From assembly GCF_018873765.1 (NCBI RefSeq), contig NC_057921.1:68561557-68625556 (forward strand): a stretch of 64,000 bases of DNA. Direction: 5' to 3'. The position numbers were made by a program, and so were the translations under genes. Position 1 is the first letter of the stretch; every line of letters begins with the position of its first letter. Below are positions 20,883 through 33,309 of this stretch, piece after piece. Under the pieces are notes generated by a model. The model was not told the origin of the DNA, ran no database searches, and saw only the letters and a list, made by a program, of their open reading frames with translations. This DNA is from Telopea speciosissima. Lineage: Eukaryota > Streptophyta > Magnoliopsida > Proteales > Proteaceae.

Positions 20883-22363
20883 AGCTTTGCGATGGATTTC
20901 AATGGATGACATCTGATAATCTAGTGGGTTGGGTCCATTTCCTTTCCACACCCCCCATGGAAGAGTATGAATGGCCCAGCCCAGCCCAGCCCAGCCCAGA
21001 TAAAAGGTCTTTAGAGCACATCTTTGTACATCCTAAGGTGTAAGGGGTGGAGTGTGGATAAGGAGGCCCAATCTGGTGAACACTTAGGGAGCGTTTGGTA
21101 ATAATCTCGGGAATTGTTTTTCAAGCTCCGGAGTGTCTTGGGACCAGAAAAATGGAATCTAATGTTTGGCAAAATTGATTCTAATTTTCACTCCCAAGAA
21201 CGAACCGGGTACCAAAGTTGGCCTGGAGATTGGTTTGGAGAAACATGATTACCCATGTTTCTCAATCCCAAGATCAATTTTAGGGCAACCTGCTCCGTGA
21301 AATCCTGATAAAATATTTAGGCTTCACTACGATTGAAAAAACGAAGGCTGCTGCACTAGGGAAAAAAATAGTTCAGCCGCAAGGAGGAAGGCCGCTGCAC
21401 TAGGGAAAAATACAGTTCAACCGCAAGGAGGAAGAGCATCTCAGGTATTCTTCTTCTTCTTCTTCTTCTTCTTCTTCTTCTTCGTTCTTCTTCGTTCTTC
21501 TTCTGCTTCTACTTCCTCTTTTATAAATTCGTTTTTGCCCTTCATTATTATTTATAGATTTGTATTTTCCCTTTTTTAAGTAGCCCTACGTTTCAACTCC
21601 CCTGGCAGGTAGCCCTTGGTTTCCCACGATTTTCCCATGATTTTCTGTAGCTCTGTATCAATGGATCTTTGTGTGTGTATGAGTTTTGTTTGTTTAGCCC
21701 TTGGTTTACAATTTTTTGTTGTGAAATTTTGGAGCTGTAAACTATAAAATAGCTCTTTGAAGTCTCAAACCGAACCATCACACCCATTATTTAACGACTT
21801 TAGATCTCAAGTTTGGATTTCAGAACAATTTTGTAATGCTATTATCTTTGTTTGTTGTGAAATCACTTTTCAGAACCTATTATCTTTGTTTGGATTACCC
21901 CACTTCTGTATTGCAACTTTGGTTTATAAAAATAGAAAATATTAGCATGTACAGAGATATATTTATCTTAGAAAAAAGATGGACCCCATTAATTTAAGGT
22001 TCAGGTCTATCTTGGCCCTTGATGGCCCTGGTAGTCAAAATGGAAACCCACTTCATAGCTGTAACTTGTGAGAAGATATTAAAATTCTGCTTTTGATTAA
22101 CTTAAAAATAATTGAAATAATCTTCTGGAAGATTCAGCATTTATCATTTATGTCACGTGAAAGCAGAGAAAAAGCAAGGAAGGGAGGGGGGAGGGGGGAG
22201 GGGGGAGGGGGGGGAGGGGAAGGAAAGAAGGGGACAATAATTCAATATTTAATTTGATAATTTCAAATTCCAAAATGTACACTTCCATAAAAAAGAAAAA
22301 GAAAAAAAAGGGGGCAGAAATATACAATATGAGAAAGTATTGATAATAATGAAACATGGAAGT

Positions 22364-22470
22364 CAAGTTTTGTGCACCTGAATGTCTTGTATTGCACAGT
22401 ATGGTCTGTAATTTCACAAGTTTTGTGCACATGAATGTCTTGTATTGCACAGTATGCTCTATAATTTCAC
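22364..22470 (+). repeat. Tandem duplication of about 53 bp
   Basis: Two adjacent copies beginning AAGTTTTGTGCAC and containing GAATGTCTTGTATTGCACAG, differing at a few bases, in the non-coding left part of the Harbinger element. Confidence 0.85.
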
Positions 22471-23013
22471 ACTTTTCAAGTTTGAATAAACTCTGTTTCT
22501 TCCTCCATGGCATTAGATCATTATCTCAGCCAATAAAAGCCACCTGTCAAAACCAAAAAAGAAGTTATATGCATTCCTGAATTGCATTATCAAGCAGCGT
22601 AATATATTCCTCAATGCTTCGCTAGTTTTGTTACAATGTTTTGTATCCCAAGTTTTCAACCAGGGGACCAACTTACATTCAGTAAGGGCAATGGCTATAC
22701 CTCCCAAGTGCATTGTTGGTTTTCTTTCAAACTATACTACTTGATTCTTCTAAGTGAACTGATCCAAATCAAATGCTGAGTATTGGAAAGAAGGAGGGGG
22801 AGTTTGTAAGGCAAGTGATGTTTATGGGTTTGGAGTAGTTTTATTGGAGCTTTTGAGTGGAAGGAGATGTGAAGAAGGGTTAGTTGTTGAGTGAGCATTG
22901 CCCTTGATTAGGGCTATAAGACTTGTTGAGGTTTTTGAACAACTATAGCCTTAAACCCATGATATCCTATTGTTTTTATAATTTCTATATTTTCTTAACA
23001 TTGTCAGGTCAGA

Positions 23014-24018
23014 GATGGCTAATAACTCAGTCACTGCAAATTGGACCACAGTGGAGGTCAATTAATTTGTGAACCTCATGGTTGACAATGTTAAAAAGGG
23101 AAACAAGACCAATTCTACTTTTAACAAGTCTGGTTGGAATGATATCAAAATCCATCTAGAGGCTACCGTAGGTCGTCCATTCACCACGGAGCAATTACGC
23201 AATAAGATGTGTAAGATGCGTACATATTATAGCAATTTCAAGAAATTACTAGACACTACGTGTTTTGGGTGGAATCCAATCACCAAAACGGCCACAACTG
23301 ACAACGAAACCGTATGGGCAATGGCTATACAGGTAAACAACAACATTAATATGTGATAATTTCTATATTTATAACTGATGAGTCTAATGTGTTATCAAAA
23401 ACTATTCAGGCAAACCCAAAGTGGGCCAAATTCAAGAAGAATGGATTACCAAACTGGCCTGAGTTGTAGGTGATCTTTGGGGATTCATATGCACGTGGGG
23501 ATGGTAGCGACTGCAACACTAATGATATTATCGATATGACTCTGACCGAAGATCCTGCAAATGATGGTCAACAGACACCTGATCCTTTAACACCTGTAGG
23601 CCTAGGTTTTTATGATATAGATGAGACAGAGGATTATCGTCCTGCCAAACACAAGCTTGATAAGACACCCACTGGCCGTAGGAAGAGGAGTTTAACTGCA
23701 GATATGTCCAACTCATTCAGGACTTTGGACAAGTTTTGTGCTTGGAGGATGGGGCAGGGTTTAAATGCTGAAGTTACATCTCCACCACGATCCAACCAAC
23801 CTACTGGAAGTGCCCACAGTGGAGTTGATAGTCAACCAACTGTTGTTGACCATAGTGTAGTTGGTTGTCAAGCTTTGCTGGATTCAATGCCAGACTTGTC
23901 AAGGGAATTGTACTTCAAGGCTATCCATCGTATGTGGGACGACCCAAACTGGAGGATGTCATTCTGTGCAACGCTTCCTGAGAGAAGGCAGTGGTTTCTT
24001 GAAATGTTAGATGATTGA
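23014..24018 (+). pseudogene. Myb/SANT-like DNA-binding protein of the PIF/Harbinger element
   Basis: Helper protein that works with the transposase in PIF-type elements. Two exons fit: 23014-23332 and 23410-24018, joined at GT-AG borders. The first gives MANNSVTANWTT, then a Trp-containing helical domain with FNKSGWNDIKIHLEATVGR, QLRNKMCKMRTYY and CFGWNP, typical of the Myb/SANT-like domain beside plant Harbinger transposases. The second continues with WAKFKKNGLPNWPEL, a low-complexity middle, and ends MWDDPNWRMSFCATLPERR. In-frame stops occur at 23062-23064 (TAA after VEVN, where relatives tend to have Gln) and 23467-23469 (TAG after WPEL). Either could come from a C-to-T change of a Gln codon. 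Reading otherwise stays open for about 300 codons, so decay is recent. Confidence 0.85.
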
Positions 24019-24315
24019 TCTTCAGTTCAAAAAACTTGTTGCTGTTTTGATGTGTTTGTTAGAAAAAATAATCTTGTGTTTTTATGTGTTGGTGAATGGT
24101 TATGTTAAACAATTTCTATATTTTAAGTTTTGAAGGATGAAGTTTTGTTTGTTTTGATCAACAATTTAGGATGGATCTCCATTCTATATGTTTATTTTCT
24201 ACTGTTTTTCCATGTTGATGATGTAGTCCTACAATTGATTGTTTTACTTATGTAATTGGCTGAAAAATAATTGATTGTTTCATACATTTTGATTGTTGTC
24301 ATACATTTTGCAGTT

Positions 24316-25670
24316 ATGGCATCCAATGATGATGATGATGATATGATCATCACTATGTATGTGACATTATTGGTCGCAGCGTCACTTAATACTAGAGAAC
24401 CATGTAGGGATAGTATCTTTCGGGGGTCAATGATGGTAAATGAGATATTGAATGGCCATTCTGATAGATGTTACCAAGAATATAGGATGGAACGGCATGT
24501 ATTCGTTAACCTATGTAGTCTAATGGTTAATAGGGGTTGGTTGAATGATACTCGGTATATTAGGGTAGATGAACAGATAGCAATGTTCTTGTTCACAGTA
24601 GGAAAGGGAGCAAGTAATAGAGATGTGCAAGAGAGATTTCAGCATTCTGGCGAAACAATTAGCCGAATCTTCAACATGGTATTACTAGCTATGCGTAAAT
24701 TAGCTAAGGAAAGAATCAGGCCACCAAGATTCAATCGAATCCCTATTGAGATTGAAGCAAACCCAAAATACTATCCGTATTTCAAGGTAATCAAAATTGA
24801 ATGTTTCAATTACATATTCAACTATGTATATTTGCTTACTTAGCTAAATTAATAATGATTTATGTCTATAGGATTGCATTGGTGCCATCGATGGCACTCA
24901 TATCCATGCTATTGTACCGATGGAAGATCAAACACGATATCGAAATCGAAAAGGAATTACAACATAAAATGTCATGTGTGCTTGTTCTTTTGACATGCAC
25001 TTCACATTTGTGAATGTTGGCTGGGAAGGTAGTGCCAATGATTGTCGGGTCTTTGAATCAGCAAGAAATAATCCAAGTTTTAACTTCCCTCATCCACCTC
25101 CAGGTGACTATTTATACAGTTAAAAGGTAAATAGAATATTTTGATGCATATTATATATCACTTTAATTGTAATTTTGTTTGGTAGGCAAATATTACGTTG
25201 TAGACTCTGGTTATGCGAATCAAACAGGATATTTGACACCGTTCAGAGGTGAGAGATATCATCTTCCAGATTATAGAGGTGCGGGAAGAACTCCAAGAAC
25301 AGTTAGAGAATTGTTCAACTACAGACATTCCTCTTTGAGGAATGTCATTGAACGTACATTTGGAGTTCTCAAAAACAAAATTTTGCTTTTAAGACAGACG
25401 CATCATTTTTCTGTGAAGACCCAAGGAAACATTGTCATTGCATGTTGTGGTTTACATAACTACATTAGAGATGAACAAAAAATAGATAAAGATTTTTCCA
25501 AACTTGGTGGAGATGAAGCTGAACCAGATCCTGATGAGTTAAACCCACCTCCTAAAGAGTATAATGGACCCTCATCATTGAGTCAAAGGGAACAAGCCAG
25601 ACAGATGAACGATATTAGGAACCGACTTACAAACGTGTTGGCTAGAAAACACTGTCTTGCTCCAATTTAA
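24316..25670 (+). pseudogene. PIF/Harbinger DDE transposase (HARBI1-like nuclease)
   Basis: Three exons fit: 24316-24786, 24872-25103 and 25186-25670, all GT-AG. The N-terminal part has MERHVFVNLCSLMVNRGWL and a helix-turn-helix-like VGKGASNRDVQERF. The catalytic triad is present: Asp in GAIDGTHIHA (exon 2), Asp in VVDSGYANQTGYL and Glu in NVIERTFGVLKNK (exon 3), followed by the family's HNYIRDEQ. One in-frame TAA occurs in exon 2 at about 24953 (after KGITT, where relatives have Gln), consistent with CAA to TAA. Apart from that stop the gene looks whole, about 395 codons, normal for the family. An ATG at 24271 upstream would add residues, but 24316 follows an acceptor-like TTTTGCAG and starts the conserved part. 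Confidence 0.9.
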
Positions 25671-26345
25671 GTGGTTGTTATTTAATTACTATCTTTAATG
25701 AACACAGTCTGTCATATTTGAAATTCAGTTGACTTTGATTTCTAGTCTTTATGATGTAATATTTTAATTATTAGGAGACTAGTGATGTAAAACTTTAAAT
25801 TTTTGTTACTGTTTATTAAGGAGTCAAATGGATATTGATGAAATTGGTGATGTAAAATATATTGGCATTTATATATATATGGGCAATAGTATTAAATTAG
25901 GAGACTGACTGGTGAGGAAAAACACAGTGGCATTTATGTAAATAGTTTTAAATTTTTGTCCCAGATCATGTTTTACCAAACACCATTTGATTTATGAATG
26001 ATCCCGAGAACAGTTTTAGAACAGGTTTACCAAATGCCCAACAGTAGGACAAAAATGATCTTTCAAAGAAGAAACAGAAAAAGATCATTTTATTGAAGAA
26101 AGCTATTCTCAGAACGGAATCGTTACCAAACGCGCACTTACATTTTGACTTTATTTTATTGTGGTCATTCTGATACAGGAAACCAAATCTGATCGCTAAA
26201 TAGGTTGAAAATGAGAATTCAACATGAATTACTATTCCAAGAAAATAGCAACAAAATCAGATTTTGAAACCGTTAATCGGTAAAGCATGAGGTGTGATAA
26301 CTGTATGCATGACTAGGTCTGAGATCAGTGGAGTATTGATGGATA

Positions 26346-26543
26346 GGGCAAGAGATTGTTGCTTGGTCGTGTAACCCCCGCATCAGAGTGGGAAGCCAAA
26401 ATCAATACAGATGAGACTCTTTTATTTCGGGAGGGGCTGAGTAGTAATTTCATTTTTGTTTTAGTAAAGGGAGACTTTACCGATACAGAACATGCGTACA
26501 GTAATTTCATGTGCTCCTCTGTTGGAATCATGTGACCAAACAA
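26346..26543 (+). repeat. Dispersed repeat family B, copy
   Basis: Starts GGGCAAGAGATTGTTGCTTG and GTCGTGTAACCCCCGCATCA, the outer phrase of family B. The inner part is diverged and lengthened by T-rich sequence. Confidence 0.55.
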
Positions 26544-26815
26544 TTTTCTTTTTTTTTCCATATATTATATATATTTGAAAAAAAAAAAAACAATTTGATC
26601 TCGTATTGAATTACTAATTCAATGAGCATTCTCAATATTATGCCTTGAAGAGGACTTGGACCGCCATGCTCTTTAGCTCTGAGATTTTTGTAAGTGCTAA
26701 CTTGATTTTTGAATTGAATGAAGAGAGAAGGGTAGAAGAATGCACTGCACAACGAAAGAAATTCTAAATCTAACATAATATAGAAAGGCCATTCTCAATC
26801 ATCATTGATAGACCT

Positions 26816-26856
26816 AGTAAGACTATTTCATTTATCAAAAAAATAAAAGTAAGACT
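26816..26856 (+). repeat. Tail-only micro-insert with perfect 9-bp duplication
   Basis: AGTAAGACT at 26816-26824 and 26848-26856 flanks ATTTCATTTATC plus an A-rich run. Confidence 0.65.
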
Positions 26857-26938
26857 GATTCATAATGACCATAGAAAGCTAGGGTCAATAGGAATCAATC
26901 CTAGCTAGCTTGACTGAATATAAAAATTAGAAATTAAT

Positions 26939-27078
26939 GCTGCATTCGGTATGCATTCTTACAATGCATTCTAGATCAATACTTTATTTTGAGATGATAA
27001 AAATAATGAAAATTATCATCTTAAGATGCATTATATATTGACTAAAATATATTCCAAGAATACATACCAAAAGCACTA
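26939..27078. mobile_element. Tourist-like MITE
   Basis: The left end GCATTCGGTATGCATTCTT is an imperfect inverted copy of the right end, which reads inward TGCTTTTGGTATGTATTCTT. The whole 140 bp folds into a hairpin with AAGATGATAAT-type inner arms. It has TTTGGTATG-type ends like the elements at 27603 and 60140. Confidence 0.6.
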
Positions 27079-27602
27079 TAAAACAACTTAGGAAATCTTC
27101 TCCATTTGCAAGTCATAGTTGTCAGGACGCTTCTGGCCACCCAAGACGTATAATTGCTTTATTCCTACATTTAAAAAAAAAAAAAAAAAAAAAAAGAAGC
27201 TAAATTCTCTTTTTGATTTTTAAAAAAAAAATAAAATTTATGTGTACAAATTATTGGGTACATCAAGGTGCGTGGAATCACATAAAAGGCGTGCATGAGG
27301 CTCCCGTCATATGGAATCACATACATGTAAAAAAATAATAATAATAATTAAATAAAAAAAATCTCACCTCACAGGAACTTTTCGATTAATTAATGAATTC
27401 AAGCAATTGAATATAATTCGGTGTAGATAGCTGGCAAGCAGTGGCCAAGGCTTAACCAAAACATTAATAAGTAGAACTGTAGAAGTAGCGACTCGCGAAT
27501 TTACTTGAAAAGAGATTTCCTAACTATTAAGGCACTAAGCTAGTGATATAAATATCGATCTATTCTCTAGAAATTAAAGACCGACCCAATGAAATCAATT
27601 AA

Positions 27603-27702
27603 GACTGTGTTTGGTATATATGCATTATAGAAAATTGTTTTCTCATCTCAAGATGTGAATTTAATTTAGAATGCATTCCAACAATACATAGCAAACGACA
27701 GC
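27603..27702. mobile_element. Tourist-like MITE, short
   Basis: GACTGTGTTTGGTATATATG at the left; the right end inverted reads GGGCTGTCGTTTGCTATGTA. A hairpin of about 100 bp. Confidence 0.55.
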
Positions 27703-27855
27703 CCATAGAGTCATAACATTACTATTAAAATTTCAGCCAAGGGGTACTAACCCTAACATCAGCTTTGCGTTCGACAAGTAATCAATGTTGTTGTCATATC
27801 AGTAGTTCACAACGATGCCTAGTTTGCAAACACAGATGCACAGTATGACCAAGGC

Positions 27856-27992
27856 GGGATCACTTCACGTATGTGAATATACAAGAATGGCTCACAGTTG
27901 TTCAAATAGAATCCACTATGTGGAACCCACATGGAGTGGATTCCATCTGAACGACTATGAGCCGTTCTCGCAAGTGAACTTCACGTGATCCC
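27856..27992. repeat. Hairpin repeat (foldback MITE)
   Basis: GGGATCACTTCACGT at the left and ACGTGATCCC at the right are inverted. The inner arms pair through GGCTCAYAGT and GAATCCACT to a short CCACAT loop. Nearly the entire 137 bp is self-complementary. Confidence 0.7.
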
Positions 27993-27999
27993 AACTCAT

Positions 28000-29466
28000 A
28001 TGATCGACCCTAAATGTTCATATCAACTTAATTTCTGATCATCCTTAAATTTGTTGGTACATATATTTAGGGAAAAAGAACTGTGTCTTGCAGGCAGTGT
28101 GGCCTCAGCCAGGTACTCCCATGATCCTGTCTATCTGTCTTCCTTGTATGAAAAGATACCGCTGCCCCCTTGTTTCTAGGAGGAGAGAGCTCCCGGACAG
28201 AAAACTACTTCCTATATATTTAAGCACCCTCATGATTAGAGAGGTATGGTGTCATATGTGAAATATTAAAACTCAAGAAAAAGAATGTTTTCTCCCTTTT
28301 ACAATGCAGAAGAAATGTAACCGCATTCTCATTACAAATTTCTAGCCAAGATCGACAAGATTAAAGATAAATAATGTCAACAACTATTAGTTAATCTACT
28401 ATAAGCTAGAAGTTATCATCTACTTAACCTCCAATCTTGTATTGCAAGACTAGGCAAAAGCACAAACAAAATTTCAAGAAACATTCTACAGCATATGGTG
28501 CCGGAGACTACTTTTTTCCAAAACACTCCATTGAAACAAAAAATTTCAGATGAACGGTACAAATGGATTTGACTTGAGCTTGAATTAACAATGGATGATG
28601 GGTAGAGGACAATTGATAGGTTATGAAGATATTAAACCCAATTAAAGTTTAGTTTTTTCAAATCAAACATTCCTTCAAATGGATTATCAAAAAAATTAAG
28701 TAACTACAATATTATATATATATGCAGTAGAAGCAAAACTGATCTCCAGTGGCTTTGATCGACTTGAATTTAGTTTTTATTCTCATCCATGTGATCAATT
28801 GAATCTCGTGTATGGAACATTCACAGCGGAGTACCAATTTCGTTACAAAGGCAGCTTGCAGTAATAAGGTTCAGATCGATCTTCTATATCACTTTAATTA
28901 ACCTTGTATGTATCAGGTCTTATTAATTACCATCTAGAGGGTATATATAGAGTATTGAGACTAAAGGATCCAGCAGGGTATATATATATATTGTCACCTC
29001 TGATTCTGATTTGGAGAATAAATAAATAACTAATTAAATGACCAACAAAGCAGAGTTTCCTGCTTTTTGGTACAACAACCGGCCAAAGACTAGTTTGGTT
29101 GATGGGTCCGTCTATAACCCAACTTCCAACACTCCCGGCCTCTTTAAATATTGTTGCATGGTTTTGTTTGTGCAGTCGCAGCTCTCCCTGCATGCAGGTA
29201 ATTAAATTCTTAATTTGTTTGCACTTTGGAGTCTCGATCACTGGCTGGTATTACTTATCTATACACTTGCCTGTCACACTCGATCACAGGCATTTTAGAG
29301 GCAGATCGATAGATCACCGACGGATATATATCATGGATCTTTCTTTGTTTCTTTTCTTCTTTTTATGGTTTTCTGTACAACATTGAGATTTGTGGGTGGG
29401 TTTAAAACTCATGACTATTACTTTGATTCTCACTAAGCCCTGGCTGAGTGCAACCCAGCTACAAGG

Positions 29467-29502
<36 letters not shown>

Positions 29503-30020
29503 AATCAACGATAGCAATCTGTAAGGAGAAAGAGGACTGCCTCTCTGAGTAGTGTTGCAGAATCATAGAAATTGGTAAATAAACAGGTCAACGATTTCCC
29601 CCCAATCTCAGAATATTTTCTGTCAAATTTGGGGCTGGCTCAATGCTTGCTCATCCCTTGTATAGGTTTGTTTCGTCTGTCTATCGTGGTGGTTAATTGC
29701 TAGAAGTCAACGATGATCATATATATAAACTGTCTGTCTCCATGAATCAATTCAATTCAATTCATGCCCTTCTCGGGAATCCACAGCTTTTGATTCATTG
29801 AATGGAATTGACTTCTTTTATAAGGAGGGGGTTGGGGGAGAGAAGAGTTGACCTTGTTTGAGAATTAAAAGCTGTGTATCATCAATATTCAGTAACGGTT
29901 GGAGATGTAGCCGTTGAATGAATATAGTCCGCAGTAGTCCTCCTCACTTACATAGTTTATATGTTAATGTCCTGAAGGAACTCACGGCCCAAAATCGAGA
30001 CTCTGTCGGATTTCATTTTA
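28000..30020. other. Gene-free stretch
   Basis: AT-rich, with short open frames that show no domain. A (GA)n tract lies at about 29471-29500. No RNA gene or complete element recognised. Confidence 0.55.
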
Positions 30021-30028
30021 GTAGGGTT

Positions 30029-30224
30029 TGGATGGATCCAGATCCTCTACTGCCTAGTTGCCAGGCAGGACCATGCAGCCTAGACATGGTGAGGGTTGTA
30101 ATGATCGCCTTACCCCCACACGGACAAGGCATTCGGGCAGGGATGAGACGGTCATTGCACACCGCACCATGTCTAGACAGCACAGTCCTGCCGGACAGCA
30201 AAGCAGTAGAGGATCCAAATTGGG
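30029..30224. repeat. Foldback repeat, family C copy 1
   Basis: GATCCTCTACTGC near the left end is inverted as GCAGTAGAGGATCC near the right. The inner arms CATGCAGCCTAGACATGG and CCATGTCTAGACAGCAC also pair. It shares layout and end sequence with the copies at 39785 and 40181. Confidence 0.65.
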
Positions 30225-30596
30225 GTTTGGACGTGGGCCTCTCAGTCAGTTGAAGCCCAGTTTCGACTTTCGACCATGGGTTTTGTCCTTATGTTTGGTT
30301 TCCGCCAGATCCGAAACCGAGACAACTATGAATATTAAATTCCATGCTCCGAAATAGCCAATTAGCTGATTCTTTTGTTAGAGATTCTATCCTAACACTG
30401 CTTTCTAACTTGCATACGTCACTTCCAGTGGAAAATTTAAACCAGAGAGCACCATGTGTTCCGTATGATAGATTAGAGCGATTAAGACACGGACAAGCCT
30501 GAAAACAGTATTGACGGAAAATTAGATTTCAACTCGGTTTAATTGAGAAAAAATATATATATACTAAACCTTGTCAAGAGTCATATATACTTGTTT

Positions 30597-30795
30597 GGGC
30601 AAGAGATCGTTGTCTAGTTGTGTAGCATCTATACCAGTGTAAGGGCCTAACATCTATACCAGTGTAAGGGTCAATGAGAAAAGGGGTATTAACATAAATG
30701 CAATTTTTTATTTCATGAGGTACAGAGCAACATTTTCGCAAGCTCTCATGTTTGGGCGTATGAGCCACACAGTCATACAACGACCTTTGTGGGCC
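30597..30795 (+). repeat. Dispersed repeat family B, copy with small internal duplication
   Basis: Starts GGGCAAGAGATCGTTGTCTA. AACATCTATACCAGTGTAAG-type sequence occurs twice in tandem (about 30625-30680), a private duplication of this copy. Ends with GAGCCACACAGTCATACAAC. Confidence 0.6.
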
Positions 30796-30799
30796 CATA

Positions 30800-32750
30800 T
30801 AGATGTACCATTCTATTCGCTATCACTAGTGTGACATGGAAGATTCCTCCTACACTAGGAGAATGGGGAGAAAATTTTGAGTGATTAATTGAGGGTTTTA
30901 CCCAAGTCAAATGATGTGTTTGAGTCTGGTCAGTTTTTAATTTCTTCATGTTTTCTTCCTCTAGATGGTCACACCTTGACCCTATCATAATTTTGACTCG
31001 ATATCACTTATTTTGTTGAGGAACTCATCTTTCTGTCCTCTCCTTTTTTGTTACAGATTTCTAACACATTCTATTCGCTATCACTAGTGTGAGTGGAGTA
31101 CTAAAGAGGAGGGTGTCCAATACCTATAAACACTCCATATTCCCGACCCTTCATATATGATGTGAAACTATTGTTTTCACCTTGCGCGTGGAGAGTTTGA
31201 TAATAAGAATTCTCTCTCTCTCCTCAACATGACTTAAAGCCAAAAAAAATATAATAATAATAAAAAAAATCCCATAAAACATCTCTAATATAAATGAAAA
31301 ACATGACTCTTTATTCGATTATTAGAGTCATTAGGTTTAAGGCAAGACAAGTCAAATAATAAAAAAGAAAAAATCTGATTTTCCAACAATGGCTAGCAGT
31401 GGGGTTTGCCCACCGAAAGCGTAGTAATAACTCAAACATAAAAGCCTCCTACACCAGAAAAGCCTCTTCATGTCAGGGTCAGGGTCACGGATAGGTGGAA
31501 GGCCTCAGTTAGCGACACTCGTGAATTTGTTATGAACCAGATTCAGGCAACTTTTAATTAACTGGTCCCCATAACCAGTAGTATTATCCTATAATCGCTA
31601 TCACAGCCCATTTTGACCTTCAATCATGCTCTTGCTTTCAGCTTATGAGCTATATATATATCTTTCCTTAATGGTGGGTCTCAAGACAAATTGATGGAGC
31701 CATATTGAACAATAATCGGATAGTTACAGGTAATAAAACCATCTTTAATGAAACTAAGCTAAATGGAGAATTAAAAGGCCATGGAGTGATGGAGGCATGA
31801 ACCGCGTGGAACCATATAAAGGGATCCTTATTCTCTCCTAATGATACTGACCTGCCTGCATTTTGGGTGGGTATCTAGTCCCTTTGGTGGGACACAGTAT
31901 AGTAGTACCGTACTGGAAGTTGAACTTTCAACACTTACTATTAATTCCTCCTAATTAATTAACACCACTCTAATCTTTTTGGTTGTCATTCCAGGAACAT
32001 TGTGACCCCTGATATGACATTAACGTAATTAGCTGTCAATACTCTATGAAATTGAAAACGATATATTTTCCGGCCTTGTACCAATCTTAAAGGTAATTAA
32101 TTAAGGCTCGTCCCTACTGCATGCCGGCCTTGAACCAATCTTAGAGCTAATTAATTAAGGTTCGTCCCTACTGCATGCATGCCCCACTTAAAATATAATA
32201 ATAATCTCATTTTCCTTACACAAATAAATTTTATTTGAGCTTGATCTTGAAATCCATGGATTTTAATTCTGTCAAGCGTGTTGAAACAAGAGGTCCTACT
32301 TTCCATTCCAAAATCCTTACTACTTTCCTAATTAAGTATAATTAATACAATAATGTTAGGGGGAATTGAAGCTCATTTGAGTAGCCTTCCCATCCACATT
32401 GTATCACGTGGGATGGATGATGATGTGGCAATACTACCACGTGTCAAAAATCAAAACATAATTCAATCAAATATCATATCACATAATGGCATATATGCAC
32501 ACGGTATTCCAACCATTATTATGCACTCTCCCATTTAGTACTGAATTTTCAAACCTCTGTTTTGCCACTTGACACCATATTCTATTTAGACTGAAATTTT
32601 AGATATGAGTAGGGGACCTTGGGATGTCCACTAGCTTAGTCCATAAAATTTAGATCCCTTTCAATTTGTCATGTGGCAAATGTTTGGATTGCCTTTATAA
32701 CGACCTTGTCTTCTTAATTCTTAAAGGATTGTAGATATTAAGTTTAGAAG
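30800..32750. other. Gene-free stretch
   Basis: No gene recognised. It contains a tandem duplication at 32070-32177 and scattered A/T-rich runs. Confidence 0.55.
32070..32177 (+). repeat. Tandem duplication, 54-bp unit
   Basis: Two adjacent copies of CCGGCCTTG-ACCAATCTTA, then TAATTAATTAAGG and TCGTCCCTACTGCATG, differing at about five positions. Confidence 0.9.
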
Positions 32751-32753
32751 GGG

Positions 32754-32925
32754 GATCACTACCATGCTATCTGGGCCCAACACCAGTGCAGGGGTCGGCC
32801 AATGAGAATGTGCACAGGAGCATCCAACAAGAGTGAGATTTTGCATTCCATGGGATGGGGAATGGAGCGATCATTTCACCCTTCCTGTGTCTAGGCACAG
32901 GAGCCACACAGACTGGCAGCCTTCA
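32754..32925 (+). repeat. Dispersed repeat family B, copy
   Basis: Contains CACCAGTGCAGGGGTCGGCC, AATGAGAATGTGCACAGGAG, then GCGATCATTTCACCC and TGTGTCTAGGCACAGGAGCC in the family B order. Confidence 0.6.
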
Positions 32926-33309
32926 TTTTCCAATTAAGTTTTTATTAATATTGATTGCAAATGTTTAGTTTGATGAGCTACAATTCTCACAAGATATGAA
33001 AACCATTATAATATATATTAATTCTATGGAGGCTGAAGTTGAATATTCTGACTGATTTTGTAACAACTCAGGATCTGAAACTAGCAAAGTAAGAGAGAGG
33101 CGATAGGAGCAAAGACAGAGTTAAACCAACAAATATTAAGTAGCTAAGCTAAGCTAACCTATATCAGGATCAGGAGGAGACACACCCCTTATCGTTACTA
33201 ACTACTAACAACTAATGTAATAGTATTACATTACGGCACAAATCTTAGCAGAGATTTGAAGAAAACATATATATATATATTATGGGTTATATATGATTGA
33301 AGTTAGGGA

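Larger units (their letters stand above)
21087..26137 (+). mobile_element. PIF/Harbinger transposon, full length with decayed genes
   Basis: A 5051-bp element. The left end is GGGAGCGTTTGGTAA and the right end, read inward, GTGCGCGTTTGGTAA. TTA lies on both sides (21084-21086 and 26138-26140), the target preference of the superfamily. It carries the two genes typical of plant PIF elements on one strand: a Myb/SANT-like DNA-binding protein (23014-24018) and a DDE nuclease (24316-25670). Subterminal regions repeat phrases like TTACCAAA and GAACAG. The left 1.9 kb is non-coding, with a TTC repeat (about 21448-21485) and a purine-rich GGGGGAG tract (about 22180-22220). Both genes hold in-frame stops, so the copy is probably not autonomous now, but its ends are complete enough to be moved by a related transposase. 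Confidence 0.9.

Noticed and set aside
30013-30357. Overlapping open frames on both strands
   Set aside because: They lie in a foldback repeat (30029-30224), whose inverted arms create frames on both strands.
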